From positions 992,001 to 1,056,000 of the forward strand of contig CAVTOZ010000001.1 of the NCBI GenBank assembly GCA_963736505.1: 64,000 bases of DNA, in the 5' to 3' direction. The position numbers were made by a program, and so were the translations under genes. Below, in pieces: positions 24,505-33,349 of this stretch. Under the pieces are notes generated by a model. It searched no databases and had not been told where the DNA came from. It was given only the letters and a program-made list of their open reading frames with translations. Within the stretch, counting starts at the first letter, position 1, and each line of letters begins with the position of its first letter. The stretch is from Solirubrobacter sp963736505. GTDB taxonomy: Bacteria; Actinomycetota; Thermoleophilia; Solirubrobacterales; Solirubrobacteraceae.

Positions 24505-27180
24505 ATGGGTCTCTACGCGCGAGCGATCGTAAGCCTGCGGTTGCTGGTCCCCTTGGCGTGGATCGCGGCCGCCGTCATCGCCACGATCTCGCTGCCGGCG
24601 CTCGGCGAGACCGGCAGCGCGCCGCTCGACGACCTCGTGGCGCAGGGCGGGAGCGCGGAGCTGCAGCAGCAGAGCGCGACGCAGCGGTTCGGCTTCCCGC
24701 TCTACACCGACACCGTCGTCGTCGCGCGCGACCCGCGCGGGCTGCCGCAGGGCACGCAGGAGCGGACCGCGCGCGCGGCGCTGGCCGTGCGCGACCGGCG
24801 CACGCCGGATCTCCCGAACCTGCGCGCCGCGCTGCCGGTCAGCGACGCCGCGGGCTCGCCGCTCGCGCCGGGGGCGAAGGCGACGACCGCGCTGTCGTAT
24901 CTGTTCTTCAACGACGCCGCGAACCTCGACGAGCGCACCCACGTGGCGGACCGCTACGGGCAGAAGTACCTCGGCGGGCGCGCCGGCGCGGTCGTCGGGA
25001 CCACCGGCGCGGCGCCCGCGCGGCTCGCGCAGTACCAGGAGATCGAGGACGCGCTGCCGATCGTCGAGGCGGCCAGCGTCGGGCTGATCCTGATCATCGT
25101 CGGGCTGGCGTTCCGCTCGATCGGCGCGCCGCTCGCGACGCTGTTCACCGCCGCGATCGCGTACCTGATCGCGATCCGCGTCCTGCCGTGGATCGGCGAG
25201 CGCGCGGGCGCGAGCGTCCCGGCCGAGGTCGAGCCGATCATCGTCGTGCTGCTGCTCGGGTTGGTCACGGACTACTCGGTGTTCTTCCTGTCGGAGACGC
25301 GCCGGCGCCTGCGCGCCGGGCAGGAACGGCTGGACGCGGCGCGCTCCGCCACGCGCCGGACGGCGCCGATCGTCTTCACCGCGGGCCTGATCGTCGCCGC
25401 CGGGACGGGCGCGCTCGTGGTCGGCAAGCTCGGCTTCTTCCGCGCGTTCGGCCCCGGGTTGGCGATCACGACCCTGATCGCCCTGCTCGTGTCCGCCACG
25501 CTGATGCCGGCGCTGCTGGCGCTGTTCGGCGCGCGCCTGTTCGGCGACGCGGCGCCGCTCGACGTGACCGACACGCGGGCGATCGAGAGCGCGCGCCGCG
25601 ACGTCCACGGCGGCGCCAACCCGCACGTGCTGTGGATCACGCGCCCGTTCACGGCGCTGCGGCGGACGCGGCAGCTCGCGGCGATCGCGCAGACGAGCCG
25701 CTGGCGGCTCGTGATCGCCCGCATCGCCTCCGCGCGGATCATCGCGCTGCCGATCGCGATCGCGTGCATCGTCGGGCTCGGCGTGCTCGCCACCGGGATG
25801 CGCGACACCCAGCTCGGGCTCGGGTTCGTCAGCGCGCTCCCGGCCGGCAACGACGTCCACAAGGCCGCGACGGCGGCGGGCGAGGGCTTCGCTCCCGGCG
25901 TCCTCTCGCCGACCGAGATCGACCTCTCCGCGCCCGGGATCGGCGCGCGCGGCGACGCGCTCGCGCGGCTCGAGGACGCGATCCGCCGCGAGCCCGGCGT
26001 GGCGGCCGTGATCGGCCCGCACGAGCAGCCGCCGCCGCCCGCCCCGCAGGTGATGGTCACGCGCGACGCCAACGCCGCCCGGCTCGCCGTGATCTTCGAC
26101 AGCGACCCGCTCGGCGCGCCGGCGATCCACCGGCTCGACGCGCTGCGCACGCGCCTGCCCGCGCTGCTGCGCTCCAGCGGCGTCGGCGCGGCGCGGACCG
26201 CCGTCGGCGGCGAGACCGCCGTCGCCCACGAGACGGTTCAGGCCGTCCTGCACGACCTGCGCCGGATCGGGATCGTCGCGCTGCTGGTCAACCTGCTGCT
26301 GCTGATGTTGTTCCTGCGCGCCGTGATCGCGCCGCTGTACCTCGTCGCGGTCAGCGTGCTCGGGCTCGCCGCGAGCCTCGGCGTCACGACGTACTTCTTC
26401 CAGGACGTGCTCGGCCACGACGACCTCACGTACTACGTGCCGTTCGCCGCCGCGGTGCTGCTCGTGGCGCTCGGCTCGGACTACAACGTCTTCGTCGCGG
26501 GCCGGATCTGGGAGGAGGCGCGCTGGCTGCGCGTGCGCGAGGCGATCGCGGTCGCGACGCCGGCCGCCGCCAAGGCGGTCACGGTCGCCGGGATCGCGCT
26601 GGCGGCGAGCTTCGCGCTGCTGTGGACCGTGCCGCTGCGCTCGTTCCACGAGTTCGCGTTCGTGATGGCGGTCGGGGTGCTGATCGACACGTTCATCGTG
26701 CGGTCGATGCTGGTGCCGGCGTTGACGTCGCTGTTCGGCGAGACGGCGTGGTGGCCGGGGCGTAGGCTGCGCGGCATGTCCGCCGACGAGCTGATCGAGC
26801 GCGTGGCCGGCCGCGCCCACATCCCGTGGGAGGAGGCGGAGCTGCTCACCGAGGGCACGCTCGCCGCGCTCGGCGACCGCATCACCGAGCGCGAGCGGCG
26901 CGTGCTCTCGCACCACCTGCCGGGCGAGCTGCGCGTCGCGCTGAACCGCTCGGACGCGAAGACCGAGGTCTTCTCCGTCGAGGAGTTCCTGTCCCGCGCG
27001 CGGGCGCGCTCCGGCGGCGACGACGTGTCCGAGGCCGAGATGGCCGACTACGCCGCCGCCGTGATGACGACGCTCGAGGAGGCCGCGCCCGACGATCTCG
27101 CGTACGTGCGGGCGCAGCTCTCGGACGACTACGACACGCTGTTCCGCGAGCCGCTGACGGGTGCTCGGGGAGCGCCGTAG
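24505..27180 (+). CDS. MMPL/RND-type membrane transporter fused to a DUF2267 domain
   Basis: The 891-aa product has two MMPL halves: an N-terminal helix (LLVPLAWIAAAVIATISLPAL), an extracytoplasmic loop, a helix bundle with VLLLGLVTDYSVFFLSETR, then a second loop and a bundle with LVALGSDYNVFVAGRIWEEAR. The G-x-x-x-D-Y motifs of the proton relay are present in both. These proteins export lipids or drugs across the membrane. From residue 758 (MSADELIERVAGRAHIPWEEAELL) to about 880 comes a whole DUF2267 domain, normally a separate small protein. A -10-like TAGGCT sits 7 nt before that internal ATG (26776). The start is an ATG closely following a TACGAA box. Confidence 0.88.
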   Translation: MGLYARAIVSLRLLVPLAWIAAAVIATISLPALGETGSAPLDDLVAQGGSAELQQQSATQRFGFPLYTDTVVVARDPRGLPQGTQERTARAALAVRDRRTPDLPNLRAALPVSDAAGSPLAPGAKATTALSYLFFNDAANLDERTHVADRYGQKYLGGRAGAVVGTTGAAPARLAQYQEIEDALPIVEAASVGLILIIVGLAFRSIGAPLATLFTAAIAYLIAIRVLPWIGERAGASVPAEVEPIIVVLLLGLVTDYSVFFLSETRRRLRAGQERLDAARSATRRTAPIVFTAGLIVAAGTGALVVGKLGFFRAFGPGLAITTLIALLVSATLMPALLALFGARLFGDAAPLDVTDTRAIESARRDVHGGANPHVLWITRPFTALRRTRQLAAIAQTSRWRLVIARIASARIIALPIAIACIVGLGVLATGMRDTQLGLGFVSALPAGNDVHKAATAAGEGFAPGVLSPTEIDLSAPGIGARGDALARLEDAIRREPGVAAVIGPHEQPPPPAPQVMVTRDANAARLAVIFDSDPLGAPAIHRLDALRTRLPALLRSSGVGAARTAVGGETAVAHETVQAVLHDLRRIGIVALLVNLLLLMLFLRAVIAPLYLVAVSVLGLAASLGVTTYFFQDVLGHDDLTYYVPFAAAVLLVALGSDYNVFVAGRIWEEARWLRVREAIAVATPAAAKAVTVAGIALAASFALLWTVPLRSFHEFAFVMAVGVLIDTFIVRSMLVPALTSLFGETAWWPGRRLRGMSADELIERVAGRAHIPWEEAELLTEGTLAALGDRITERERRVLSHHLPGELRVALNRSDAKTEVFSVEEFLSRARARSGGDDVSEAEMADYAAAVMTTLEEAAPDDLAYVRAQLSDDYDTLFREPLTGARGAP
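26763..26768 (+). promoter_or_regulatory. internal -10 box before the DUF2267 domain
   Basis: TAGGCT then 7 nt (gcgcggc) then the in-frame ATG at 26776. It matches the leaderless spacing of true gene starts in this window and suggests a separately made DUF2267 protein of 134 aa. Confidence 0.4.
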
Positions 27181-28477
27181 CGGCCGCCTCGTCGCCGGCG
27201 GCCTGATCGTCGCGGCGGCGATCGCGCTCGGGGCGGCGCTGCTGCTGACCCGCGGCGGCGGGAGCGGCGTGCGGCCGCCGCCGCGCGCGCCGACGGGCAT
27301 CGAGCCGCTCGCGTTCATGCCCGCCGGGCAGCAGACGGTGCTGGACCTCGACACCGACGTGCCCGCGATCGCGATCGTCGCGGCCGAGCTGATCCCGCGC
27401 CTGCCCGGCTCGACGCTGACCGCCGAGCAGGTGCGGCCGCTCGTCGGCGGCCGGATGGCGGTGGCGTTCGGCGACGGGCGGATGTGGCTCGCGGCGGTGA
27501 CGCGCGCCGCGGTGCCGCGGCCGAGCGGCGGCGCGGCGGCGGGCGAGCGCGGCGGGACGGTGGTCGTCGCGCCGAGCGCGGCCGCGCTGCAGGCCTCGCT
27601 GGCGGGCGCGCCGGCCGCGGCGCCGAGCGTGCGGGCCACGTTCGACCGCCGCTTCGCCGGCCTGCCGCCAGCGAGCGCGCGCGTCGCGTTCGACGCCGGC
27701 ACGCTGCTCGCGACGCGCGCGCCGCAGATCGCGGCCACGGCCTGGGGACGCTCGCTGCACGCCGGCGCGGCCGTGCTCGTGTTCCGCGGGTCGCGCGTGG
27801 TGGCCCCGTTCCACGTCACCGGCGACCCGGCGGGGCTGACCACGGGCGAGCTGCCGGTCGGCGCGGGCGCCGCCGTCCCGCGCATGCAGGGCAGCGCGCC
27901 GGTCGTCGCGGCGGTGCGGTCGCCGGGGCAGACGCTCGCGTTCCTGCGCAGCGCCGGCCTGGAGCCCGCGCTGGACACGCTCGCGCGCGCGCCGGACTTC
28001 CTGCGCCCGGACCTGTCGAACCTGGGACCGGACGCCACCATCACCACCGCCGACCTCAAGCGACTGACCGTCCGCACGACGCCGCCCGACCCGGGCGACT
28101 GGGCGACGAAGCTCTCGCGCCTGGACGCGCTGTCGGGGCTGATCCGCTTCGCCGGCATCGCCGACGTGCGGATCGACCGCCAGTCCGACGGCGCGTACTC
28201 GATCGAGGAGGACGGCAAGCTCGTCGGCCGCGCCGGCGTCTACGGCCGCGTCGTCGTCTTCAGCACCGACCCGGCCGCGGACCTCCGCGCCGCGGCGCGC
28301 GCGCCGGTCACGCCCGCGCCCGAGCGCGCGGCCGGCGGGCTCACGCTGCGGCTCGCGCCCGCGCTGTTCGGCGCCCTGCTGCCCGCGCTCGTGCGCGATC
28401 GGGTCGGCGACGTGAGCGGCTGGGCGCGCGTCGAGCTGACCGGCGTGCGCGGCGAGCTCGGCGTCGCGGTGCGGTAG
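27161..28477 (+). CDS. membrane-anchored protein of unknown function (DUF3352-like)
   Basis: The 438-aa product has a single N-terminal membrane anchor (RLVAGGLIVAAAIALGAALLLTRGGG), a proline-rich linker, and a large extracytoplasmic domain without cysteines. The opening IEPLAFMPAGQQTVLDLDTDVPAIAIVAAELIPRLPGS and later DALSGLIRFAGIADVRIDRQSDGAYSIEEDGKLVGRAGVYG..VVFSTDP are reminiscent of DUF3352 proteins; the match is loose. The GTG start overlaps the MMPL gene by 20 bp, so it is co-expressed with the transporter and may be its partner outside the membrane (inference). Confidence 0.65.
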   Translation: MLGERRSGRLVAGGLIVAAAIALGAALLLTRGGGSGVRPPPRAPTGIEPLAFMPAGQQTVLDLDTDVPAIAIVAAELIPRLPGSTLTAEQVRPLVGGRMAVAFGDGRMWLAAVTRAAVPRPSGGAAAGERGGTVVVAPSAAALQASLAGAPAAAPSVRATFDRRFAGLPPASARVAFDAGTLLATRAPQIAATAWGRSLHAGAAVLVFRGSRVVAPFHVTGDPAGLTTGELPVGAGAAVPRMQGSAPVVAAVRSPGQTLAFLRSAGLEPALDTLARAPDFLRPDLSNLGPDATITTADLKRLTVRTTPPDPGDWATKLSRLDALSGLIRFAGIADVRIDRQSDGAYSIEEDGKLVGRAGVYGRVVVFSTDPAADLRAAARAPVTPAPERAAGGLTLRLAPALFGALLPALVRDRVGDVSGWARVELTGVRGELGVAVR

Positions 28478-28479
28478 CG

Positions 28480-29424
28480 ATGCTGCGGCTGCCGGACGAC
28501 TGGGTGTGGGACAGCTGGATCGCCGACGACGGCGAGCGCTACCACCTGTTCTTCCTCAAGGCCCCGCGCGCGCTCGAGCTCCCGGCGCGGCGGCACACCC
28601 GGGCGACGATCGGGCACGCGACCTCGACCGACCTCGCGCACTGGGCGGTCGAGGCCGACGCGCTGGGGCCCGACGCGGCCGGCTGGGACGACCTCGCGCT
28701 GTGGACCGGCTCGGTCGCGCGCGGCGACGACGGCGTCTGGCGGATGTACTACACGGGGCTCTCGACGACGCCCGGCCACGGCGTCCGCGACCAGCGGATC
28801 GGGATGGCCGAGTCCGCCGACCTCTTCAGCTGGCGGCGCGCGGCGGAGCGGCCGCTGGTGGCGCCCGACCCGCGCCGCTACCGCACGCTCGCGGAGGATC
28901 CGGCCGCGAGCGAGACGTGGCGCGACCCGTTCGTGTTCCGCGACGGCGGCGACGGCTGGCACATGCTCATCACCGCCCGCGCTCCGGACGCGCCGCGGCT
29001 GCGCGACGGCGTGCTCGCGCACGCCCGCAGCGCCGACATGGTCAGCTGGGAGCTGCGGCCGCCGCTGACCGAGCCGGCCGGCTTCGGGCAGATCGAGGTC
29101 CCGCAGGTGCGCGTCCTCGACGGGCAGCCGCTGCTCGTGTTCAGCTGCCATCCCGAGGAGCAGAGCCCGGAGCAGATCGCGCGCTTCGGCCCGTTCACCA
29201 TGTGGTACGTGCTCGGCGCGTCGACGACGGGGCCGTGGGACATCGCGGGCGCGCGCCCGTTCGAGGGCGACGCGGCGCTGTTCGCCGCCCCGCTCGTCCA
29301 GCGCCGCGACGGCACGTGGGCGTTCGTCGGGTTCCACAACCGCGAGCCCGAGGGGATCGTCACGTTCGAGCTGCTCGACCCGATCGCGGTCGAGCTGCGC
29401 GACGGCGAGCTGCGGCGCGCCTAG
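28480..29424 (+). CDS. GH32/43/68-like five-bladed beta-propeller glycosidase
   Basis: The 314-aa product fits the five-bladed propeller fold of sucrose/levan-type hydrolases. WVWDSWIADDGERYHLFFL resembles the first blade with an Asp in the WDSW position of the nucleophile, ETWRDPFVFRDGGDGWHM carries the RDP motif that binds the fructosyl group, and FGQIEVPQVRVL contains a Glu suited as acid/base. LWTGSVARGDDGVWRMYYTG is the second blade. There is no signal peptide, so it acts inside the cell or its substrate is a cytoplasmic sugar. It follows the membrane-anchored gene with 2 bp between and is probably in the same operon. Confidence 0.8.
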   Translation: MLRLPDDWVWDSWIADDGERYHLFFLKAPRALELPARRHTRATIGHATSTDLAHWAVEADALGPDAAGWDDLALWTGSVARGDDGVWRMYYTGLSTTPGHGVRDQRIGMAESADLFSWRRAAERPLVAPDPRRYRTLAEDPAASETWRDPFVFRDGGDGWHMLITARAPDAPRLRDGVLAHARSADMVSWELRPPLTEPAGFGQIEVPQVRVLDGQPLLVFSCHPEEQSPEQIARFGPFTMWYVLGASTTGPWDIAGARPFEGDAALFAAPLVQRRDGTWAFVGFHNREPEGIVTFELLDPIAVELRDGELRRA

Positions 29425-29429
29425 CTGAC

Positions 29430-29969
29430 CTAGCCGCCGAACACCGCGGCGGCGAGGTAGCGCATGCCGTTGGGGTCCTGCGACGTGATCAGCACCGCGC
29501 GGCAGCCGCGCGAGCCGATCGCGATGCTGGCGCCGTTGGCGAGCGAGATCACGTCGAAGCCCGCGCTCGGCTGGACCTTGGCGCCGCTCGACTGCGCGCG
29601 CTGCACGACCTGGCCGACGTAGCCGTCGGGATCCTGGCTCGGCACGCCGACGAGGCTGCCGAGCGTGATCCCGGCGCGCCGCGCGAGCCGCATGTCGACC
29701 TTGCCGCCGGACTCGTCGAGGCCGAGCGCCTTCACGGTCTTCGCCCGCGTCGCCTCGTCGGCATGCTCGTAGGCGAAGCCGCCCGGGGCCGTGCCGTACG
29801 GCGTCCTCGCCGGCTGACACGGCGCCGCCGTGGTCGCCGTCGCCGTCGCGGGCGCGACGGCCTCGGTCTGCGGTGCGGGCTCGTCGCCGCCGCGCACGAG
29901 CAGGAACACGACGACCGCGACCGCGATGACGCCCGCGACGCCGGCGATGACGATGCGCCGCGGGGTCAC
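29430..29969 (-). CDS. membrane-anchored protein of unknown function
   Basis: The 179-aa product has an N-terminal helix (IVIAGVAGVIAVAVVVFLLV) and an Ala/Thr/Pro-rich linker, then a small extracytoplasmic domain with two cysteines (C52, and C in SRGCRAVL). Near 64-110 is FAYEHADEATRAKTVKALGLDESGGKVDMRLARRAGI, no family that I recognise. The GTG start lies right after the stop of the SRPBCC gene (2 bp), and both read the same way, so they form an operon with the ABC-F gene. Confidence 0.6.
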   Translation of the reverse strand: MTPRRIVIAGVAGVIAVAVVVFLLVRGGDEPAPQTEAVAPATATATTAAPCQPARTPYGTAPGGFAYEHADEATRAKTVKALGLDESGGKVDMRLARRAGITLGSLVGVPSQDPDGYVGQVVQRAQSSGAKVQPSAGFDVISLANGASIAIGSRGCRAVLITSQDPNGMRYLAAAVFGG

Positions 29970-29971
29970 CC

Positions 29972-30415
29972 TCAGGAAGCCTCGACGGCGGCCTTGATCG
30001 CCTTCCCGAAGTCGTCGGCGCCCTTGCGGGCGGAGCGCAGCGCGAGCGGCGCTATCAGCTTGCCGAGCCCGTGGCCCTCGAGCACGTTGAACAGCGTCAC
30101 GCGGGTACCGGCGCCGTCCGGCACGAGGTCGTAGCCGCCTTCGCTCGCGGTCACGCTGTTCTTCGACTGCTCGGCCCAGCGGATCCGCGTCGGCGGGACG
30201 AACTCGGTCAGCTTGAACTCGCGCTGGGTCGTCATCCCCGCGTCCTTGACCGTGCTCGCGTAGACGGTCCCGGCGCCGGGAGGGCCGTCGGTGGTCTTGG
30301 CGATCTTCTGCACGCGCGGGCTGAACTTCGGGTCGTTCTCGCCGTCCGCGAGGAACGCGAACACTTCATCGATCGGGCGATCGATCACCACCGTCACATC
30401 GAACCGGCCTGCCAT
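29972..30415 (-). CDS. SRPBCC (polyketide cyclase-like) family protein
   Basis: The 147-aa product is a START/Bet v 1-type helix-grip protein: FDVTVVIDRPIDEVFAFLADGENDPKFSPRV, the central TVYASTVKDAGMTTQREFKLTEFVPPTRIRWAE strands, the GGYDLVPDGAGTRVTLFNVLEG strands and the long C-terminal helix LALRSARKGADDFGKAIKAAVEA. These bind hydrophobic ligands and are often annotated as polyketide cyclase/dehydrase or CoxG-like. The ligand is unknown. Its start is 22 bp inside the 3' end of the ABC-F gene. Confidence 0.85.
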   Translation of the reverse strand: MAGRFDVTVVIDRPIDEVFAFLADGENDPKFSPRVQKIAKTTDGPPGAGTVYASTVKDAGMTTQREFKLTEFVPPTRIRWAEQSKNSVTASEGGYDLVPDGAGTRVTLFNVLEGHGLGKLIAPLALRSARKGADDFGKAIKAAVEAS

Positions 30416-32073
30416 GAGGCTTCCTCTTCCAGGTTGGAGTGGCCGCGCACGTTAGCCGTCCCGCCGAGCTCGATCGTGCGATCCAGCGCGACCGCCTCGA
30501 GCAGCTGGCGGTCGTGGGTCACGAGCAGCAGCGTCCCGTCGTAGGCGTCCAGCGCGGTCTCGAGCTGCTCGATCGCGGGCAGGTCGAGGTGGTTGGTGGG
30601 CTCGTCGAGCACGAGCCAGTTGGCCCCGGACGCCATCAGCTGCGCGAGGCTCGCGCGCGTGCGCTCCCCTGGCGAGAGGCTGTGGGCCGGGCGCGCCACC
30701 GCGTCGCTCTCGAGACCGAACTTGGCCAGCAGCGACCGCGCCTCCTGCTGCGACATGCCGCTATGTGCGACGAAGGCGTCGATCAGCGCGGCCGCGCCCT
30801 CGAAGCCGAGGCGCGCCTGGTCGAGCATGCCGATGCGCACGCCGGGTCCGATCCAGCGCGTGCCCGAGGCGAGCGGGAGCCGCCCCACCAGCGCGTCGAC
30901 CAGCGTCGTCTTGCCGCTGCCGTTCGGGCCGACGAGCGCGACCCGCTCGCCCCAGGCCAGCTCGACGTCGAGCGGGCCGAGCTCGAAGCTGCCGCGCCGC
31001 AGCGTCGCGTGGTCCAGCCGCACGGTGACGTCGCCGGAGCGCTCGCCGCCGCCGAAGCGCAGCTGCAGCTCCCAGCGCCGCCACGGCTTGTCGACGGCCT
31101 CCAGCCGCTCGATCGCCCGCTCCGTCGCGCGCACCTTGCCGGCCTGCTTCTCGGAGCGCTCGGCGCGGTGGGCGCGGACGCTCTTGTCGGGCTCGTCGTT
31201 GCCGGAGGACTTGGCCTTCTTGACGCCGGTCTCCGACCACTGGCGCTGGCGGCGGGCGCGATCGGTCAGCCGCTCGCGCTGCGTCGAGTACGTGTCGTAG
31301 CTCTCCTCCGCGTGGCGGGCCGCGGTCGCGCGCAGGTCGAGGTAGCCGGCCCAGCCGCCGCCGTACTCCGACGCGGTGTGGGCGATCTCGTCGAGCTCGA
31401 GCACGCGCGTGACGGTGCGGGCGAGGAACGCGCGGTCGTGCGAGACGATCACGGCGCCGCCGGGGCGCTCGGACACGAACCGCTCCAGCCGCGCCAGGCC
31501 GTCGAAGTCGAGGTCGTTGGTCGGCTCGTCGAGCAGCAGGACGTCGAAGCGCGAGAGCAGGATCGCGGCCAGCGAGGCGCGCGCGGCCTGGCCGCCCGAG
31601 AGCGCGGCGGTCTCCAGGTCGAGCAGCGCGGGGTCGAGCCCGAGGTCGCGCAGGACGGTCTCGGCCCGCTGCTCGAGGTCCGCCCCGCCGAGCGCGAGCC
31701 ACGCCTCGAACGCCTCCGCGTAGCGATCCGCGGAGCCCGCGACGTCGTGCGCCAGCTCGGTCGTGGCGGCCTGCACCTCCGCATCGGCGGCGGCGACGCC
31801 GGAGCGCCGCGCGAGGTAGTCGTGCAGGCGCTCGCCGGGCGCGCGGTCGGGCTCCTGCGGCAGATAGCCGGCCGTCCCCGCGGTCAGCCGCACGCTCCCG
31901 CGGTCGGGCGCGTCGAGCCCGGCGAGGAGCCGCAGCAGCGTCGACTTGCCCGCCCCGTTGGGGCCGACCACGCCGAGCACGTCGCCGGGAGCGACGGTCA
32001 CGGAGACGCCCGCGAGGATCGTCGCGGCGCCATGCGCCTTGTGCAGCTCTCGCGCGATCAGGGTCCCGGCCAC
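30394..32073 (-). CDS. ABC-F family ATPase
   Basis: The 559-aa product has two nucleotide-binding domains and no membrane segment: Walker A GPNGAGKST and GPNGSGKTT, signatures LSGGQAARA and LSPGERTRA, Walker B LLLDEPTNDLD and LVLDEPTNHLD. Between them is a highly charged linker (about residues 240-330, rich in Arg, Glu and Lys) that in known ABC-F proteins enters the ribosomal E site. Members rescue or protect ribosomes, some giving antibiotic resistance. The start GTG 32073 follows TACGCT (32081-32086, minus) by 7 nt. Confidence 0.93.
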   Translation of the reverse strand: MAGTLIARELHKAHGAATILAGVSVTVAPGDVLGVVGPNGAGKSTLLRLLAGLDAPDRGSVRLTAGTAGYLPQEPDRAPGERLHDYLARRSGVAAADAEVQAATTELAHDVAGSADRYAEAFEAWLALGGADLEQRAETVLRDLGLDPALLDLETAALSGGQAARASLAAILLSRFDVLLLDEPTNDLDFDGLARLERFVSERPGGAVIVSHDRAFLARTVTRVLELDEIAHTASEYGGGWAGYLDLRATAARHAEESYDTYSTQRERLTDRARRQRQWSETGVKKAKSSGNDEPDKSVRAHRAERSEKQAGKVRATERAIERLEAVDKPWRRWELQLRFGGGERSGDVTVRLDHATLRRGSFELGPLDVELAWGERVALVGPNGSGKTTLVDALVGRLPLASGTRWIGPGVRIGMLDQARLGFEGAAALIDAFVAHSGMSQQEARSLLAKFGLESDAVARPAHSLSPGERTRASLAQLMASGANWLVLDEPTNHLDLPAIEQLETALDAYDGTLLLVTHDRQLLEAVALDRTIELGGTANVRGHSNLEEEASWQAGSM

Positions 32074-32080
32074 GCGATCC

Positions 32081-32086
32081 AGCGTA
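32081..32086 (-). promoter_or_regulatory. -10 box (leaderless) for the ABC-F gene
   Basis: Minus strand TACGCT, 7 nt (ggatcgc), GTG at 32073. Confidence 0.5.
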
Positions 32087-32162
32087 CGAGGCGGGCGGAT
32101 CGTGTCCCTTAACGTTGGAGCCCACGAGCGACCAGACCCATGCTGCAAGAGGAGCGGAGACG

Positions 32163-32963
32163 ATGTGGGGCTTTATAGGCGCCGCTGTGGCAGCCGCGGT
32201 AGCGCTGATCGGGGCGTTGTTCACGCGCGCGCAGGCTGCCCGCGCCGATCGGCGCCTCGCGTTGGAGACAACGGTCAACGGCCTGAAGCTGATGACGGTG
32301 GCGGACGGGACCCGCTATGCGCCGGAGGGTGTCGTCGCGGGCGCGATCGCCGCGCTCGTGCATCTCCAGCACCCGGTGATCGCGATGCGCGCGCTCGGGG
32401 CGTGCTGGGGCGACAAGGGGATCGACATCGCCAGCGCGACCTGGGTGATCAGCGAGATCTTCGACGGCGACGACCCGCAGGCGCAGCTCGAGGCGGCCGC
32501 GATGCTCGACGCTCACGCGACCGAGCTCTGCGGCAGCGACCCCGGCGCGCTGTCGTGGCCGGCCGCGATCGAGTTCTGCTGGATCCCGAAGGCGCCGTTG
32601 CCCGCGCGTCTACGCGTCCTGCGGGCGATCCTGCGGACGCTGCTGTCGAAACCGCCGTCATGGTGGCGGGAGGGCGGCCGCCAGGGATGGGCGGTCGCGT
32701 TGCTTCACGAGGCCGTTCGGACCGACGCCGACAAGGACCTCAAGCAGCACGCGGCGACGGCGCTCGACACGCTGCTGCCACTGCTGCAGGCATCGAACCT
32801 CGTGGAGATCCAGTCCGCGAAAGGCTGGATCGAGGTGCGCGACGTCCGGCGAGATGTCGATCAGGCGCAAGGACCGGGTACGGACGGCGCGCCGGCGAAG
32901 CGCATCGTGATGCTCGAGCAGGAGCTCGGCAAGCTCACGCCGTGGGCGTCGGCCGAGGCTTAG
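32163..32963 (+). CDS. single-pass membrane protein, helical, unknown function
   Basis: The 266-aa product has one N-terminal membrane helix (GFIGAAVAAAVALIGALF) followed by a basic stop-transfer stretch (TRAQAARADRRL) and an all-helical cytoplasmic domain. Repeated hydrophobic helices with LHLQHPVIAMRALGACWGDKG and LQHAATALDTLL-like spacing hint at armadillo/HEAT-type packing, but I do not recognise a family. It has a good ribosome-binding site (AGGAG) about 8 nt ahead of the ATG, in contrast to the leaderless genes around it. It stands alone between the ABC-F and arsR genes. Confidence 0.65.
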   Translation: MWGFIGAAVAAAVALIGALFTRAQAARADRRLALETTVNGLKLMTVADGTRYAPEGVVAGAIAALVHLQHPVIAMRALGACWGDKGIDIASATWVISEIFDGDDPQAQLEAAAMLDAHATELCGSDPGALSWPAAIEFCWIPKAPLPARLRVLRAILRTLLSKPPSWWREGGRQGWAVALLHEAVRTDADKDLKQHAATALDTLLPLLQASNLVEIQSAKGWIEVRDVRRDVDQAQGPGTDGAPAKRIVMLEQELGKLTPWASAEA

Positions 32964-33280
32964 GCCAGGACCGCGGCTTCGCGGTCGGCGGCCGTGAGCA
33001 CGGCTTCGAGCAGGCCCGGGAAGCGGCCGTCGACGTCGTCGCGGCGCAGGGAGATGTGGCGGTGGGTGCCTTCGCTGCGCGTGTGCGTGAGGCCGGCCTC
33101 GCGCAGCACCTTGAAGTGATGCGAGCGCGTGGCCTTCGAGATGCCCAGGTCGAACATCCCGCACGTCCGCTCGCCCTGCGCGGCCAGCGCGCGCACGATC
33201 TGCACGCGCACGGGGTCGCTGAGCGCCGCCATCACGGCGGCGAGGGTCATCGCTTCGGCGTCAGGCTCTTCGGGATGCAT
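32960..33280 (-). CDS. ArsR-family transcriptional regulator
   Basis: The 106-aa product is a compact winged helix: MAALSDPVRVQIVRALAAQG, CGMFDLGISKATRSHHFKVLREAGL (recognition helix) and the wing RSEGTHRHISLRRDD. The metal-binding ELCVCDL motif of arsenic/cadmium sensors is replaced by RTCGMFDLGI, so it is likely a non-metal member of the YgaV/LldR kind. The start lies directly beside an operator at 33281-33298 that covers its -10. The adjacent transporter gene it probably controlled is broken. Confidence 0.88.
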   Translation of the reverse strand: MHPEEPDAEAMTLAAVMAALSDPVRVQIVRALAAQGERTCGMFDLGISKATRSHHFKVLREAGLTHTRSEGTHRHISLRRDDVDGRFPGLLEAVLTAADREAAVLA

Positions 33281-33298
33281 GTTCGACGTTCATCGTAC
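33281..33298. promoter_or_regulatory. ArsR operator 1, over the arsR -10
   Basis: GTTCGA-CGTTCA-TCGTAC, one mismatch from a perfect 6-6-6 palindrome. On the minus strand it contains TACGAT (33297-33292), a -10 for the arsR gene. Confidence 0.55.
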
Positions 33299-33322
33299 CA
33301 AGTGCTGCGCCCGACACACCAT

Positions 33323-33340
33323 GTTCGACAACAATCGAAC
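33323..33340. promoter_or_regulatory. ArsR operator 2, before the broken transporter
   Basis: GTTCGA-CAACAA-TCGAAC, a perfect 6-6-6 palindrome of the same design as operator 1 and 42 bp from it, i.e. on the same helix face. Confidence 0.6.
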
Positions 33341-33349
33341 CAAGCTGCT

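Noticed and set aside
26776..27180. DUF2267 as a wholly separate gene
   Set aside because: The frame is continuous with MMPL and has no stop between, so I kept one CDS and listed the internal promoter as an alternative.
24451..28218. A very long open frame on the minus strand opposite the MMPL region
   Set aside because: It is rich in Arg, Ala and Gly, has no domain, and lies antisense to clear transporter and neighbour genes; such frames arise from the high GC third-position bias.
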